DNA of 64,000 bases from Achromobacter sp. HZ34 (GTDB taxonomy: Bacteria > Pseudomonadota > Gammaproteobacteria > Burkholderiales > Burkholderiaceae_B): NCBI RefSeq assembly GCF_002209485.1, contig NZ_NJIX01000005.1, forward strand, positions 310,001-374,000, given 5' to 3'. The notes below the pieces were generated by a model. The model was not told the DNA's origin. It saw nothing but the letters and a program-made list of their open reading frames with translations, and searched no databases. Shown here in pieces: positions 18,733-27,577 of the stretch. The position numbers were made by a program, and so were the translations under genes. The number at the start of each line of letters is the position of its first letter. Within the stretch, counting starts at the first letter, position 1.

Positions 18733-19607
18733 TGATGGCCCGTGCCGCTGCCCGCGGCGATCAGGCCGGGAAGGTCCGCTGCCAGGCTGGCGCGCGCACG
18801 CACGCCGGGGGTGGTGGACTGCTTTTCCTGATCCTGGATCAGGCGGGCGAAAGCCACCTTGCGGCCGTCCTTTTCCATCCAGCCGACGAACCAACCGTAG
18901 GCACGGCTGGCATCGTAATGGCCGTCATTGCCCGGCGAGCCGGTGCCCGTCTTGCCATAAAGATGCCAGCCGTCGGCGATAGCGCCCAGATCCAGGATGT
19001 GGCTGGTCATGTCATAGGCGTGCGCGCTGACCGGCAGTCGGCGATTGACGATCTTCCGCAGGAACTCGACCTGCTCGCGCGGCGAGATCCGCAAGGAAGA
19101 ATTTATCCATGCCCCTTCCGTGCCGTTGTGCTTGCCCGGCTCTCCGGACACATCCTCATTGCCGAAGTGGAATTTCGAAGCGTATTCCTGGAAGCGCGCC
19201 TGCCCCAGCCTTTTGGCGACCTGCTGTGAATACCAGACGATCGAATACTTGATCCAGCGCGCCGGCGTGGCGGGCTTGCGCCACTCCTCGCCCCCCCATT
19301 CGGGATAACCGGGCTGGAAATTCCACACCGGCGTGTTCTCGTCCTGCAGGATGCCGGCGTCGAAGCCCATCAGGCTGATGGCAATCTTGAATGTGGAGGC
19401 GGGCGTGTAGCGATCGGCGCAAGCGCCCTGTTCCACCAGGACGCGGCCGGACGCGGCATCCGCCGCGATGGTGCAGATCGTCCGTGCCGGTATCGGTGTT
19501 GGTGTTGGTGCCGGTGCCGCAGGCGTGGCGCCGGCGGCCGAGGCGGCGAATGCAGCGGCCAGGAAGAGGGGCGCGGCGCCACGGCGCAGCGTAATGGATC
19601 GGCTCAT
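18729..19607 (-). CDS. bla: class D (OXA-type) serine beta-lactamase (292 aa)
   Basis: Secreted serine beta-lactamase that hydrolyses beta-lactams in the periplasm. All class D motifs are in order: STFK (71-74; nucleophile Ser71 and carbamylatable Lys74), Ser-Ile-Val (122-124), Phe-Gly-Asn (148-150, in place of Tyr-Gly-Asn), Trp167 and Lys-Thr-Gly (219-221). A signal peptide (about 1-27) is followed by a Pro/Thr-rich spacer. The start at 19607 is preferred because it opens the signal peptide; upstream in-frame codons lack one. It lies 94 bp downstream of the M56-S11 fusion gene and on the same strand as blaI, so it is probably the output of that regulatory pair. The substrate spectrum cannot be read from sequence. 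Confidence 0.93.
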   Translation of the reverse strand: MSRSITLRRGAAPLFLAAAFAASAAGATPAAPAPTPTPIPARTICTIAADAASGRVLVEQGACADRYTPASTFKIAISLMGFDAGILQDENTPVWNFQPGYPEWGGEEWRKPATPARWIKYSIVWYSQQVAKRLGQARFQEYASKFHFGNEDVSGEPGKHNGTEGAWINSSLRISPREQVEFLRKIVNRRLPVSAHAYDMTSHILDLGAIADGWHLYGKTGTGSPGNDGHYDASRAYGWFVGWMEKDGRKVAFARLIQDQEKQSTTPGVRARASLAADLPGLIAAGSGTGHQ

Positions 19608-19701
19608 GATGGAAGGCAAGGTAAGGGTTGAGGGAACCGGGTACTGCCGCGCGCGCCGTGCTGCCATGCGGGATCGGGCGCTCGCCGTGCGAGTGGAGTT
19701 G

Positions 19702-21471
19702 CTATGCAGGCTGACGCCGTGCGTTCAGCAGCACCAGCGTCAGGTCATGGCCCTGGCTATGTATGCGCATCACCAGGCAGCGCCCCGCCCGTTCGGACGA
19801 GGCCGTCTTCGACAGGCGAATATCCCAGCCTTGCCGCCCGACCAGCGCATTGGTATTGGCATAGCGCAGCACGGCGCCCTGCACGTCCACGTCCTCGCCC
19901 GGTTCGACGGTGTCATGCACGATGATGGGATAGCTGGCGGCCGCTCGCACGATGCGTTCGATATCGGTGGCGGTCGACTGGTTGGCGGCCGAGATACCGG
20001 TGGGTTCCTGCAGCGTCGTCTGCGCCAATCCCAGCGCAGCCATCTTGCGATGCACGGCCAGCTCGAACGCCGGCAGGCCGCCTGGATAGCTGCGTGCAAG
20101 CGCGTAGGCCGCCCGGTTGTCCGACGCCATCAGGCTCAATTTCAAAAGGGTGGCGCGCGTCGCCACCGCGCCCACAGGCAGGCGCGACATGCCTTCCTGT
20201 GTCGCGGCGGCGTCTTCTTGCTCGATGCGCACGCGCTGCGCCATGTCCATGGATGCATCCATGACCACCATGGCGGTCATCAGTTTCGTCAGCGACGCGA
20301 TGGGGACGACGTCGTTTTCCGCCCGCGCGGCCAGCCTGTCGCCGGACCGGTTGTCCACCACCAGGACGTGGGCCGCACCGCTTGCCTGGATCAAGGCCTG
20401 GACGGCGGGGAAGTCAGCCAGCACGACGCCGTTGGCATCCTGGACCACGCCAGCCTGCGCCGGCCCCCGGTCGGCGGCCGACCACATGCTCACGCCGGCC
20501 ACAGCCAACGTGGCGGCCAGCACAGGCATGGCCAGCGCACGGCGCGGCGTAACGTCGGGACGCAACAGCAGCCGTATCCGATCGAGCAACCGGCCGTCCA
20601 TCGCGCCTTGCACGAGCCGCGCCGCGGCTTGTCCGTCGGCGTCGTTGCCCGGCTTGTCCCCGGCGGGCGTCCCATGGTGGCTCAAGGCCTGCAGCGCGCG
20701 AGCCAGGCGCCGCGGATCGCCGATCAAGCCGGCAGCCATGGCGTCCGCGATACGCTCGCGTTCCATTCGGATATGGCGCGACAGCCACCACACCGAGGGA
20801 TGGAAGAACAGCATGGCCTCGGCCAGGTGCTGCAGCAGGTTCACCAGGAAATCCAGGCGCCGCACGTGCGCGAGTTCATGGGCCAGCAAGGCTTCCAGCA
20901 AATCGGCGGGCATGCCGGTGACGATATGTGCGGGCACGAGGATCACGGGCTTGAGCCAACCCGCCGTCACGGGCGTGGACAGCCCCTTCACGACGCGCAG
21001 GCCGACCGCGCGGGGCAGCCGCAGTCCGCTGGCCATCGCGGCGACACGGGTCTGCCATGCGGCATCGGTCCAGGGTTCGCTCGCTTGCAGCAGGCGGCGC
21101 AGCCACGCGACGCCCAGGCCGACTCTCAGCGCCACCAGCAGGGCGCCCGCCAGCCATCCCGCGGCCAGCCACATCGGCCAGAAGGCACGAGCGGGAAGCC
21201 GCGCGGCGGCGACGGCATCCGCCGTTGCGGACAACTGCCCCAGCGCAACAGACGCCAACTGGTCGCGGTAGGCGCCCGCCACGTCCCAGGCGAACACCAG
21301 GCCGCAGGCCAGGAGCCCCGCGCACAGCACGGCGTAGCGCGGGCGAGTGGCGCTGGCGGGCATGGGCAGCCGCAACGCCACCACGACGGCGTGGATGCAG
21401 AGCCCCTTCCACAGAAAGACCGGCAGGGTCTTGCCCAGCGCCCACGCCAACAGCAACAGGGACTGCATCAC
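19702..21471 (-). CDS. M56 (BlaR1-type) metallopeptidase fused to S11 D-Ala-D-Ala peptidase-like domain (589 aa)
   Basis: The N-terminal half is a BlaR1/MecR1-type integral-membrane zinc protease: hydrophobic helices near residues 5-33, 45-66, 97-124 and 312-332, HELAH at 198-202 and a downstream Glu in the RMERERIADA segment (about 237-239) as third ligand. The C-terminal half (about 350-589), placed outside the membrane after helix 4, is not the usual class D-like sensor. It resembles S11/PBP7-type DD-peptidases, with SLTK (393-396), Ser-Asp-Asn (450-452) and Lys-Thr-Ala (555-557, where KTG is normal). It probably senses beta-lactams or peptidoglycan fragments by acylation of Ser393 and then triggers BlaI cleavage. 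It overlaps blaI by 4 bp (ATGA). Confidence 0.88.
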   Translation of the reverse strand: MMQSLLLLAWALGKTLPVFLWKGLCIHAVVVALRLPMPASATRPRYAVLCAGLLACGLVFAWDVAGAYRDQLASVALGQLSATADAVAAARLPARAFWPMWLAAGWLAGALLVALRVGLGVAWLRRLLQASEPWTDAAWQTRVAAMASGLRLPRAVGLRVVKGLSTPVTAGWLKPVILVPAHIVTGMPADLLEALLAHELAHVRRLDFLVNLLQHLAEAMLFFHPSVWWLSRHIRMERERIADAMAAGLIGDPRRLARALQALSHHGTPAGDKPGNDADGQAAARLVQGAMDGRLLDRIRLLLRPDVTPRRALAMPVLAATLAVAGVSMWSAADRGPAQAGVVQDANGVVLADFPAVQALIQASGAAHVLVVDNRSGDRLAARAENDVVPIASLTKLMTAMVVMDASMDMAQRVRIEQEDAAATQEGMSRLPVGAVATRATLLKLSLMASDNRAAYALARSYPGGLPAFELAVHRKMAALGLAQTTLQEPTGISAANQSTATDIERIVRAAASYPIIVHDTVEPGEDVDVQGAVLRYANTNALVGRQGWDIRLSKTASSERAGRCLVMRIHSQGHDLTLVLLNARRQPA

Positions 21472-21863
21472 TGTTTATCCTCACCGCGCAGCAGGGCCTC
21501 TATTTCGGCGCGATCGCGCTTGCTCACATGGCCATCGCGCAACGCCGCCAGCACCAGGGCCTTGCCGGAACCGGCGAAGGCCTTGCGGATCAGATCCTTC
21601 ACCAGGCCGCCCTGCGTTGCCGTCTGGCTCTGCGCCGCTCCATACACATGGGAACGCTCGCGCTCGTCCCGTTCGAGCAAGCCCTTGCCGTGCATGATCT
21701 GCATCAGCCGCAACACGTTCGCGTACGTCAGGTCCGGCCGTGCCGGCGCCATGTGCGCGTGTACTTGCTTGACGGTGGACGCCCCGATTTCCCAGATGGC
21801 CTGCAGCACATCCAGTTCGGCGCTGGTCGGTTTGACGGTCGGGGGCGTTGATTTGCGGTTCAT
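21468..21863 (-). CDS. blaI: BlaI/MecI/CopY-family repressor (131 aa)
   Basis: Small winged-helix repressor. PTSAELDVLQAIWEIGASTVKQVHAHM (residues 12-38) and the TYANVLRLMQIMHGKGLLERDERERSHVY stretch (46-74) are the family DNA-binding domain; the C-terminal part is the dimerisation region that BlaR1-type proteases cleave. It is the first gene of the blaI - M56/S11 - OXA series and is translationally coupled to the protease gene. It probably represses its own promoter through the three TCTAGA repeats upstream and is inactivated when the sensor fires. Confidence 0.93.
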   Translation of the reverse strand: MNRKSTPPTVKPTSAELDVLQAIWEIGASTVKQVHAHMAPARPDLTYANVLRLMQIMHGKGLLERDERERSHVYGAAQSQTATQGGLVKDLIRKAFAGSGKALVLAALRDGHVSKRDRAEIEALLRGEDKQ

Positions 21864-21928
21864 GCGGGACGAGTCGAGTCAAGGGAGCGTCGTCGATGGA
21901 CGACGGCAGGCCCGGCCAGGATATCGGC

Positions 21929-21962
21929 TCTAGAAAACTTTGTCTAGAAATTATTGTCTAGA
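21929..21962. promoter_or_regulatory. triple TCTAGA operator upstream of blaI
   Basis: TCTAGA occurs at 21929-21934, 21943-21948 and 21957-21962, spaced exactly 14 bp, in an AT-rich patch 66-99 bp upstream of the blaI start. The units between successive sites form imperfect dyads (AGA...TCT, 10 of 14 positions symmetric). Position and symmetry suggest the BlaI operator overlapping the promoter; the core differs from the TACA/TGTA core of Gram-positive bla operators. Confidence 0.6.
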
Positions 21963-22010
21963 ACATCTCTTCCGGATCAGCCAGGCGCTCATGAACCATG
22001 CGTGTCGATG

Positions 22011-22043
22011 CCGAAAAAAAAGGCGCCAAATGAACTGGCGCCC
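22011..22043 (-). terminator. intrinsic terminator after 22075 gene
   Basis: On the minus strand GGCGCCAG / TTGGCGCC pair across a short loop, followed by a run of eight T. This is a clear rho-independent terminator for the exported-protein gene that ends at 22075, and it also insulates the bla operon. Confidence 0.85.
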
Positions 22044-22074
22044 TTTATCCCGCAGATGACCGTCCCGTCGCGTA

Positions 22075-22752
22075 TCAGAAATAGACGTCGACGTAGTCGG
22101 TCAGGCCGCCGCAGAATTCCATCTGCTGCAGGCGCCAGTACTTGCGCTTGCCGCTGATGCGGAAATCGAAGTCGCCGGTGCGTTCGCAGTTGCGGCCCTT
22201 GTCGGGCGCGTCCACGATGAGAATGGTGCCGCGGAAACGGAAGCGGTCGGTCGAGATCGCCACCACTTCGCCCTTCATCTTCAATGTGCCTTCGTAATTG
22301 GACTGCGTGCCTTCCAGCCTGACCACGTCGTTGGTGTCGGTCGCCTGCAAATGGCCGCGGTTGGCGTGCCACAGCCATTGCACCGTGATGCCGCTGTTGT
22401 TCATCAAGCGTTCGTACGCGGCCTGGTTCTGGATGATGGTCTTCTGCACCGGCGCCAGCGTGGGGCGCGGGGCATAGGGATTCATCGGGCCGGTAGTGAC
22501 CGGCGCGGCGAAGGGATCGCCGCCCGCGCCACCGGCCTGCGCGGCGGGTTGCCTGGCCCCGCCGGATTGCGCGGGCGCCTGCGTGGAAGCCGGCGGCGCG
22601 CCATGCGCGGAGGTTGTGCCCATGGCAGACTGGGCGGCGGCGGGCACGCTGGCCGCCAGGGACATGGCGACGGCGGCAGCGACGCCGGCGCCGCGCAGCC
22701 ATTTCATGGAAACAGAGCCCGTGCTCAAGTCACGATCGAAGTCTTTATGCAT
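22075..22752 (-). CDS. exported protein of unknown function (225 aa, or 210 aa from an inner start)
   Basis: I do not recognise a family. A signal-peptide-like segment (MKWLRGAGVAAAVAMSLAASVPAAAQ) starts at the inner ATG 22707, which may be the true start (210 aa); the outer ATG at 22752 adds 15 polar residues. The signal is followed by a Pro/Ala/Gly/Gln-rich stretch (to about residue 105) and a compact C-terminal domain with three Cys-region and Trp/Tyr-rich strands (about 110-225) ending in YVDVYF. It is likely periplasmic. It has its own terminator, so it seems to be monocistronic. Confidence 0.75.
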   Translation of the reverse strand: MHKDFDRDLSTGSVSMKWLRGAGVAAAVAMSLAASVPAAAQSAMGTTSAHGAPPASTQAPAQSGGARQPAAQAGGAGGDPFAAPVTTGPMNPYAPRPTLAPVQKTIIQNQAAYERLMNNSGITVQWLWHANRGHLQATDTNDVVRLEGTQSNYEGTLKMKGEVVAISTDRFRFRGTILIVDAPDKGRNCERTGDFDFRISGKRKYWRLQQMEFCGGLTDYVDVYF

Positions 22753-22894
22753 CTTCTTTAGCCGTCGAGTGAGAGAAACTTTTCGCGAGGCAAGAAGATA
22801 TTCGGTTTAGGCTGAAAGATGGGGAGCAAGTAGCAAACTGTTTCAACGCGCGGCGGCTACCCACGCCCTCCGCGCGTTCCCGAAGACCGCGCCT

Positions 22895-23464
22895 CTACTC
22901 GAACTCATGCCGGATCGGCGCTTCGCTATCTTCCGGCAGCAGCATCTGCGGCACTTGCGTCAAGGCCCACTCATCGTCGGCGCGGGCCAGCAACCAGATC
23001 ATGTCGAAGCGGCTGAGCGGCCAAACCCTCGGCACCGCACGCGCGCCGATCGCACGGGCCAGTTCCGGCAGGGAGTCCTGCCGCCAGCAAACCAGCACCG
23101 GCCCCTGCTGCGCCGCGCTGTGCAGCGTGTCGGCCACTTTGTCGAAGGGGGGATCGGAACTGAAGTCCTCCCGCACTTCCAGACCCAAGGCCGCCGCCAG
23201 CGGCTTGACCGTATCCACCGGCCGCGTACTGCGATGCTGCGCATTCGTCGCCGCCCCGAAAACGGATTGCGGCTTGCACAGGCCGCGTTCGCGCAGCATG
23301 TCATCGGAAGCAGTGAAATACGCCGCCAGCAGTTGCGCCCGCCGCTCGCCACGAGTGCTCAAGCCGTGCCGGCCGTGCGCGCCGTGGATGTCATCCGCAT
23401 AACGCGGGTCGCGGGTGGGCTTTTCCGCGTGGCGGATGAGCATGATGGGATGAGAGTTTTTCAT
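22895..23464 (-). CDS. histidine-phosphatase-like protein (189 aa)
   Basis: It begins with the phosphoglycerate-mutase/histidine-phosphatase signature (MLIRHAEKP, residues 8-16, the RHG-type motif with the catalytic His) and continues with a STRGERRAQLLAAYF segment typical of that superfamily. The second catalytic His region is not obvious in the C-terminal half, so activity is uncertain. The start at 23464 is chosen because the motif lies at once after it; the upstream extension is Arg-rich and lacks family features. The substrate is unknown. Confidence 0.75.
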   Translation of the reverse strand: MKNSHPIMLIRHAEKPTRDPRYADDIHGAHGRHGLSTRGERRAQLLAAYFTASDDMLRERGLCKPQSVFGAATNAQHRSTRPVDTVKPLAAALGLEVREDFSSDPPFDKVADTLHSAAQQGPVLVCWRQDSLPELARAIGARAVPRVWPLSRFDMIWLLARADDEWALTQVPQMLLPEDSEAPIRHEFE

Positions 23465-23624
23465 GATGAGCCGCTCCGGTTCGATTCCAGGGGGATCGCC
23501 GCGCGCGCGCAATCGTCGCGCCCGTGTTCCGCCATCATGGCCAACTTTCAGTCGAAGCGATAGGCCGGAACGCACGTATCTTCCCGCGCGACCAGCCTTC
23601 ACGGCAGGCCTCGTGCCGCGGGAT

Positions 23625-24191
23625 TTACTTCAGTGCTTCCAGGAACGCGGGATCGCCGAACAGGTTGTTCATCAAATCCTGGACGATGTTCGGATAGCGA
23701 TACCGGGCCATCTCCACGGCTACGATCCCCGAGAACGGCGCCGCGCCCCAGGTCCGGGATCCTGATTTGACCTGGTCATAAACCGTCTGCTCGGCCCGGG
23801 TCACGACAAAGCGCGCCTTGATATGGCCATTGCCGCGGGAGAATTGATTGGCGTTGATCTCGTTTTCCAGCAATGTCCCGGTCACCACCGTCGTCGATCC
23901 AAGACCGAATTTGCCAGCCTGCATCAGTTCCTCGCGCAGCGCCGTCGTCAGGTAGCTGGCAAACGAACCATCCACAGGCGATGCCATCTTCAGCGATCCG
24001 GGCAGGCGTTCGTCGCTGGACGGATTGGCGGCGGTGAACGCCTTCACGGCGGCAGGACCGATATCCGCCTTGATCATCACCGCCGCGTTATCCGGATTCG
24101 GCGAATAAGGTTCCGCGGTCACATAGGCGCAGCCGTTCAAAGCGCCAGCCAGAACCAGGGCCAAGGCACCAATCCGCCAAAACTTCTCCAT
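23625..24191 (-). CDS. putative lipoprotein (188 aa)
   Basis: Signal peptide with lipobox Leu-Asn-Gly-Cys (Cys21), so it is probably a lipid-anchored envelope protein. The mature part has a SxxLTTALREEL helix and a segment VVTGTLLENEINANQF followed by a beta-rich region, reminiscent of uncharacterised envelope lipoproteins that share an outer-membrane assembly-like fold. The family is not identified. The 297 bp upstream are AT-rich near 24215-24260 and hold no gene; they separate it from the divergent aldehyde dehydrogenase and must contain both promoters. Confidence 0.8.
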   Translation of the reverse strand: MEKFWRIGALALVLAGALNGCAYVTAEPYSPNPDNAAVMIKADIGPAAVKAFTAANPSSDERLPGSLKMASPVDGSFASYLTTALREELMQAGKFGLGSTTVVTGTLLENEINANQFSRGNGHIKARFVVTRAEQTVYDQVKSGSRTWGAAPFSGIVAVEMARYRYPNIVQDLMNNLFGDPAFLEALK

Positions 24192-24488
24192 TTTTTGCTC
24201 ATCCTTTAAACATTGTGCATTATTTCTACATATAACGACATTATTTAAAGAAACCTTAGCGAGGGTTTTCCCTAGGATGAGTGAGGATGGGCGGCCTTGA
24301 GGCCAAGCGCCCTGTCACTAACCGACAATGCGCCGGAAGGAAATGAGACCTATCGAGCGAATCGTCAAAAATGTTAGCCTACGAGGCTGCGTACGCGTAT
24401 CCCACCGGCAGGCCAGGGGCGGCAAGCGCATCGCAAGATCAAAAACGACATCGTGACCCGAACTCTTTCCTAAAGGTATGGAGCATCC

Positions 24489-25928
24489 ATGAGCAGTTAT
24501 CCCGACACTCTCCTCCTGATCGATAACGAATGGCGCGAAGCGCGCGGTAACAAGCGCATCGACGTCGTCAACCCCGCGACCGGCAACAAGATTGGCCAAG
24601 TCGCCAACGCCAGCCGCGAAGATCTGGACCTGGCCCTGGCCGCCGCCCAGCGCGGTTTCGAAACCTGGCGCGACATGTCGGCCCACGAGCGCTGCAGCCT
24701 GATGCGCAAGGCCGCCCAACTGCTGCGCGAACGCGTCGACCCCATCGCCCGCCTGCTCACCCAGGAACAAGGCAAGCCGCTGGCCGAAGCCCGCGTCGAA
24801 GTCGCCGCCGGTGCCGAAATCATCGACTGGTTCGCCAACGAAGCCCTGCGCGTGTATGGCCGTATCGTCCCGGCGCGCAACCCTGCCGCCCAGCAGATGG
24901 TCCTGAAGGAACCGGTTGGCCCCGTGGCGGCCTTCACGCCCTGGAACTTCCCCGTCAACCAAGTGGTGCGCAAGCTGGGCGCGGCCCTGGCCACCGGCTG
25001 CTCCTTCCTGGTGAAGGCGCCCGAGGAAACGCCGGCTTCGCCCGCCGCGCTGCTGAACTGCTTCGTCGACGCCGGCCTGCCCAAGGGCGTGGTCGGCCTG
25101 GTGTTCGGCTCGCCCGCTGAAATCTCCAGCTACCTGATTCCGCACCCGATCATCCGCAAGGTCACCTTCACCGGCTCCACCCCGGTCGGCAAGCAGTTGG
25201 CCGCGCTGGCTGGCCAGCACATGAAGCGCGTGACCATGGAACTGGGCGGCCATGCCCCCGTGATCGTGGCGCAGGACGCCGACGTCGAACTGGCCGTCAA
25301 GGCTTCCGGCGCCGCCAAGTTCCGCAACGCCGGTCAGGTCTGCATCTCGCCGACCCGCTTCCTGGTCCACAAGGACGTCAAGTCGGCCTTCGAGCAAGCG
25401 CTGATCAAGCACGCCGAAAGCCTGAAGCTGGGCGACGGCCTGACCGACGGCACCACGCTGGGCCCCCTGGCCAATGACCGCCGCCTGGCGGCGATGGACA
25501 AGATCGTCAAGAATGCCAGCGCCAAGGGCGCCAAGGTCGCCACCGGCGGCGAGCGCATCGGCTCGGCGGGCAACTTCTTCGCCCCCACCGTCCTGACCGA
25601 CGTGCCGCTGGATGCCGACGTGTTCAACGAAGAACCCTTCGGCCCCATCGCCGCGGTGCGCAGCTTCGAGAACCTGGAAGATGCCATCAAGGAAGCCAAC
25701 CGCCTGCCCTTCGGCCTGGCCGCCTACGCGTTCACCAAGTCCTTCAAGAGCGTTACCGAACTGTCGCGTCGCCTGGAAGTCGGCATGGTCTGGATCAACC
25801 AGCCCGCCACGCCCTCGGCCGAACTGCCGTTCGGCGGCGTGAAGGATTCCGGCTACGGCTCGGAAGGCGGTCCGGAGGCGCTGGAAGCGTATCTGGTGAC
25901 GAAGGCCGTGTCGGTCGTCGGCGTCTGA
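24489..25928 (+). CDS. NAD(P)-dependent aldehyde dehydrogenase, succinate-semialdehyde-dehydrogenase-like (479 aa)
   Basis: Full-length ALDH superfamily enzyme, cytoplasmic. The NAD-binding [11 protein letters not shown] and GSTPVGKQL motifs, catalytic Glu in MELGGHAP and nucleophile Cys in [11 protein letters not shown] are all intact. Overall it is closest to the GabD group (succinate semialdehyde or 2-oxoglutarate semialdehyde). It is transcribed alone, between a 297-bp promoter region and a strong terminator, so context does not fix the substrate. The 5' leader carries AAAGG 6-9 nt before the ATG. Confidence 0.92.
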   Translation: MSSYPDTLLLIDNEWREARGNKRIDVVNPATGNKIGQVANASREDLDLALAAAQRGFETWRDMSAHERCSLMRKAAQLLRERVDPIARLLTQEQGKPLAEARVEVAAGAEIIDWFANEALRVYGRIVPARNPAAQQMVLKEPVGPVAAFTPWNFPVNQVVRKLGAALATGCSFLVKAPEETPASPAALLNCFVDAGLPKGVVGLVFGSPAEISSYLIPHPIIRKVTFTGSTPVGKQLAALAGQHMKRVTMELGGHAPVIVAQDADVELAVKASGAAKFRNAGQVCISPTRFLVHKDVKSAFEQALIKHAESLKLGDGLTDGTTLGPLANDRRLAAMDKIVKNASAKGAKVATGGERIGSAGNFFAPTVLTDVPLDADVFNEEPFGPIAAVRSFENLEDAIKEANRLPFGLAAYAFTKSFKSVTELSRRLEVGMVWINQPATPSAELPFGGVKDSGYGSEGGPEALEAYLVTKAVSVVGV

Positions 25929-25948
25929 TCGCACAGTAAAGAAGCATG

Positions 25949-25988
25949 ACGGGGCGCGCGTTCAAGAACGCGCGCCCCGTTTTTTTTG
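25949..25988 (+). terminator. strong intrinsic terminator after aldehyde dehydrogenase
   Basis: A near-perfect GC stem of about 13-14 bp (ACGGGGCGCGCGTT / AACGCGCGCCCCGT) with a small CAAG loop, followed by about nine T residues. It lies 20 bp past the stop codon. Confidence 0.95.
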
Positions 25989-26105
25989 CACGCACGCAAC
26001 GCCCTGCGCTACGGGGACAGCAAGCAGGCAATAAGGAGCGATAATCACGCCCGCTTCGGCGCGCACGCGTCTCATCTTCTTTACCGCCATACCGTATACC
26101 CACGT

Positions 26106-27362
26106 ATGTTTGGGCAGCTCTTCACTACCATCCTGGCCCCCATCCTCGGTCTTTTCGTCGTCGCGACGGGCAATGGCTTCATCTCCTCCCTCACCACGCT
26201 GCGCCTGGACGCCGCCGGCGCCTCCCCGCTGGCACTGGGCCTGATCTCCTCGGCGTATTTCATCGGCCTGACGATAGGCGGATTCTTCAACGACCGCCTG
26301 ATCGCGCGGGTCGGCCATATCCGCGCCTACAGCAGCTTCGTCTCGGTGATCAGCGTCTCCGTCCTGCTGCAGGGCCTGTTCTTCGACCCGACGTTCTGGT
26401 TCGTGCTGCGGCTGATCAACGGCTGGGCCACGCTGGGCGTCTTCCTCGTGGTCGAAAGCTGGCTGCTGCTGGCCGGCACACCGAAGCAGCGCGGCCGTTT
26501 GCTGGCGCTGTACATGATCGCGCTGTACGGCTCCACCATGCTGGGCCAGCTGATCCTGGGCGACATCGACGCGGCGGGCCCTACCGTCGCCTTCATCCTG
26601 GCCGGCATCCTGGCCTCGCTGTCGGTGCTGCCCATGGTGATCATCCCGCGCATCTCGCCGGTGATGGAGCGCGTGCAGCCGCTGCGCTTCGGCGATCTGC
26701 TGCGCATGAGCTCCACTGGCGTGATGGGATGCTTCGGCTCAGGCGTCGCCATCGCGGCCGTCTACACGCTGCTGCCGCTGTATCTGCAACACGTCGGCAT
26801 GAGCGTCGACCAGGTCGGCAATCTGCTGTCGGTCACCATCCTGGGCGCGATGCTGCTGCAGTATCCGGTCGGACGCTGGTCGGACCACAAGGACCGCCAG
26901 ACGGTGCTGATCGCCCTGGGTTTCCTGTGCCTGCTGGACTCCCTGCTGATCCTGCTGTTGCCCGCCACGCCGGCCTTCCTGGGCCTGCCGCTGTTCCTGC
27001 TGGGCGGCGGCATCTTCGCCATCTACCCGGTCGCCGTCAGCCACTCCGCCGACAAGGCAGGCCCGGAGGCACTGGTCCGCATGATCCAGGGACTGCTGTT
27101 GGTCAACTCGATCGGGTCGGCCATCAGCCCCCTGCTCATTTCCCTGCTGATGGGCCGCGTGGGCCCGGCCGGCTTCTTCTGGGCCATGGCCGCACTGAAC
27201 CTGGCCATGGCGCTGTTCTTCCTGTGGCGCCGCCAGGAATCGCCGGTCGTCAGTCCCACGTCGCCGTTCGAACCGGCGGCACAGATGTCGCCCGTGGGGG
27301 TGGAGATACGCGTGACCGAAGACTTGATGCGCAACGCGCTCGACCAGGCAGCGGCGGAGTGA
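26106..27362 (+). CDS. MFS transporter, YcaD-like (418 aa)
   Basis: Twelve-helix major facilitator in the inner membrane; the loop 2-3 motif reads GGFFNDRLIARVGHIRAY. FISSLTTLRLDAAG and ESWLLLAGTPKQRGRLLALYM are typical of the YcaD/sugar-porter-like MFS group of unknown substrate. The start at 26106 fits the first helix; the 40-codon upstream extension is charged and overlaps the terminator of the previous gene. The C-terminal 40 residues are hydrophilic and cytoplasmic. Downstream of it is the hemin ABC operon, with which no link is seen. Confidence 0.88.
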   Translation: MFGQLFTTILAPILGLFVVATGNGFISSLTTLRLDAAGASPLALGLISSAYFIGLTIGGFFNDRLIARVGHIRAYSSFVSVISVSVLLQGLFFDPTFWFVLRLINGWATLGVFLVVESWLLLAGTPKQRGRLLALYMIALYGSTMLGQLILGDIDAAGPTVAFILAGILASLSVLPMVIIPRISPVMERVQPLRFGDLLRMSSTGVMGCFGSGVAIAAVYTLLPLYLQHVGMSVDQVGNLLSVTILGAMLLQYPVGRWSDHKDRQTVLIALGFLCLLDSLLILLLPATPAFLGLPLFLLGGGIFAIYPVAVSHSADKAGPEALVRMIQGLLLVNSIGSAISPLLISLLMGRVGPAGFFWAMAALNLAMALFFLWRRQESPVVSPTSPFEPAAQMSPVGVEIRVTEDLMRNALDQAAAE

Positions 27363-27537
27363 TGTCCGCCAGGGGCGCCCGGAAGCGGTCCCGCGACGGG
27401 TGGCGCGGATCGCGCCGGGAATCTCGCCACGTGCCGTGCCACGGGCCACGCTGCGGACCATGCGGCGGACCGCGCCCGGGATCGTCCGCAATGGTTAATA
27501 CCCGTTAATAATAGAAGCCCGCGGCGGCACGCTATAT

Positions 27538-27552
27538 TGAGAACTGTTATCG
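27538..27552. promoter_or_regulatory. candidate Fur box before hemin ABC operon
   Basis: TGAGAACTGTTATCG matches 10 of the 14 informative positions of the 7-1-7 Fur dyad and lies 26 bp upstream of the binding-protein gene, overlapping the likely promoter. Iron repression of a hemin importer is expected biology; binding itself is inferred. Confidence 0.5.
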
Positions 27553-27577
27553 TTGCCGCAGATAAAAGGACGACATC

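Noticed and set aside
19468-21933. Long plus-strand open frame opposite the OXA and M56-S11 genes
   Set aside because: Antisense to two genes with clear catalytic motifs; the translated product lacks any recognisable pattern and has shadow-like composition.
24489-25928. Firm gabD assignment
   Set aside because: The enzyme resembles GabD, but no GABA or succinate-semialdehyde genes are adjacent and several ALDH subfamilies share these motifs.
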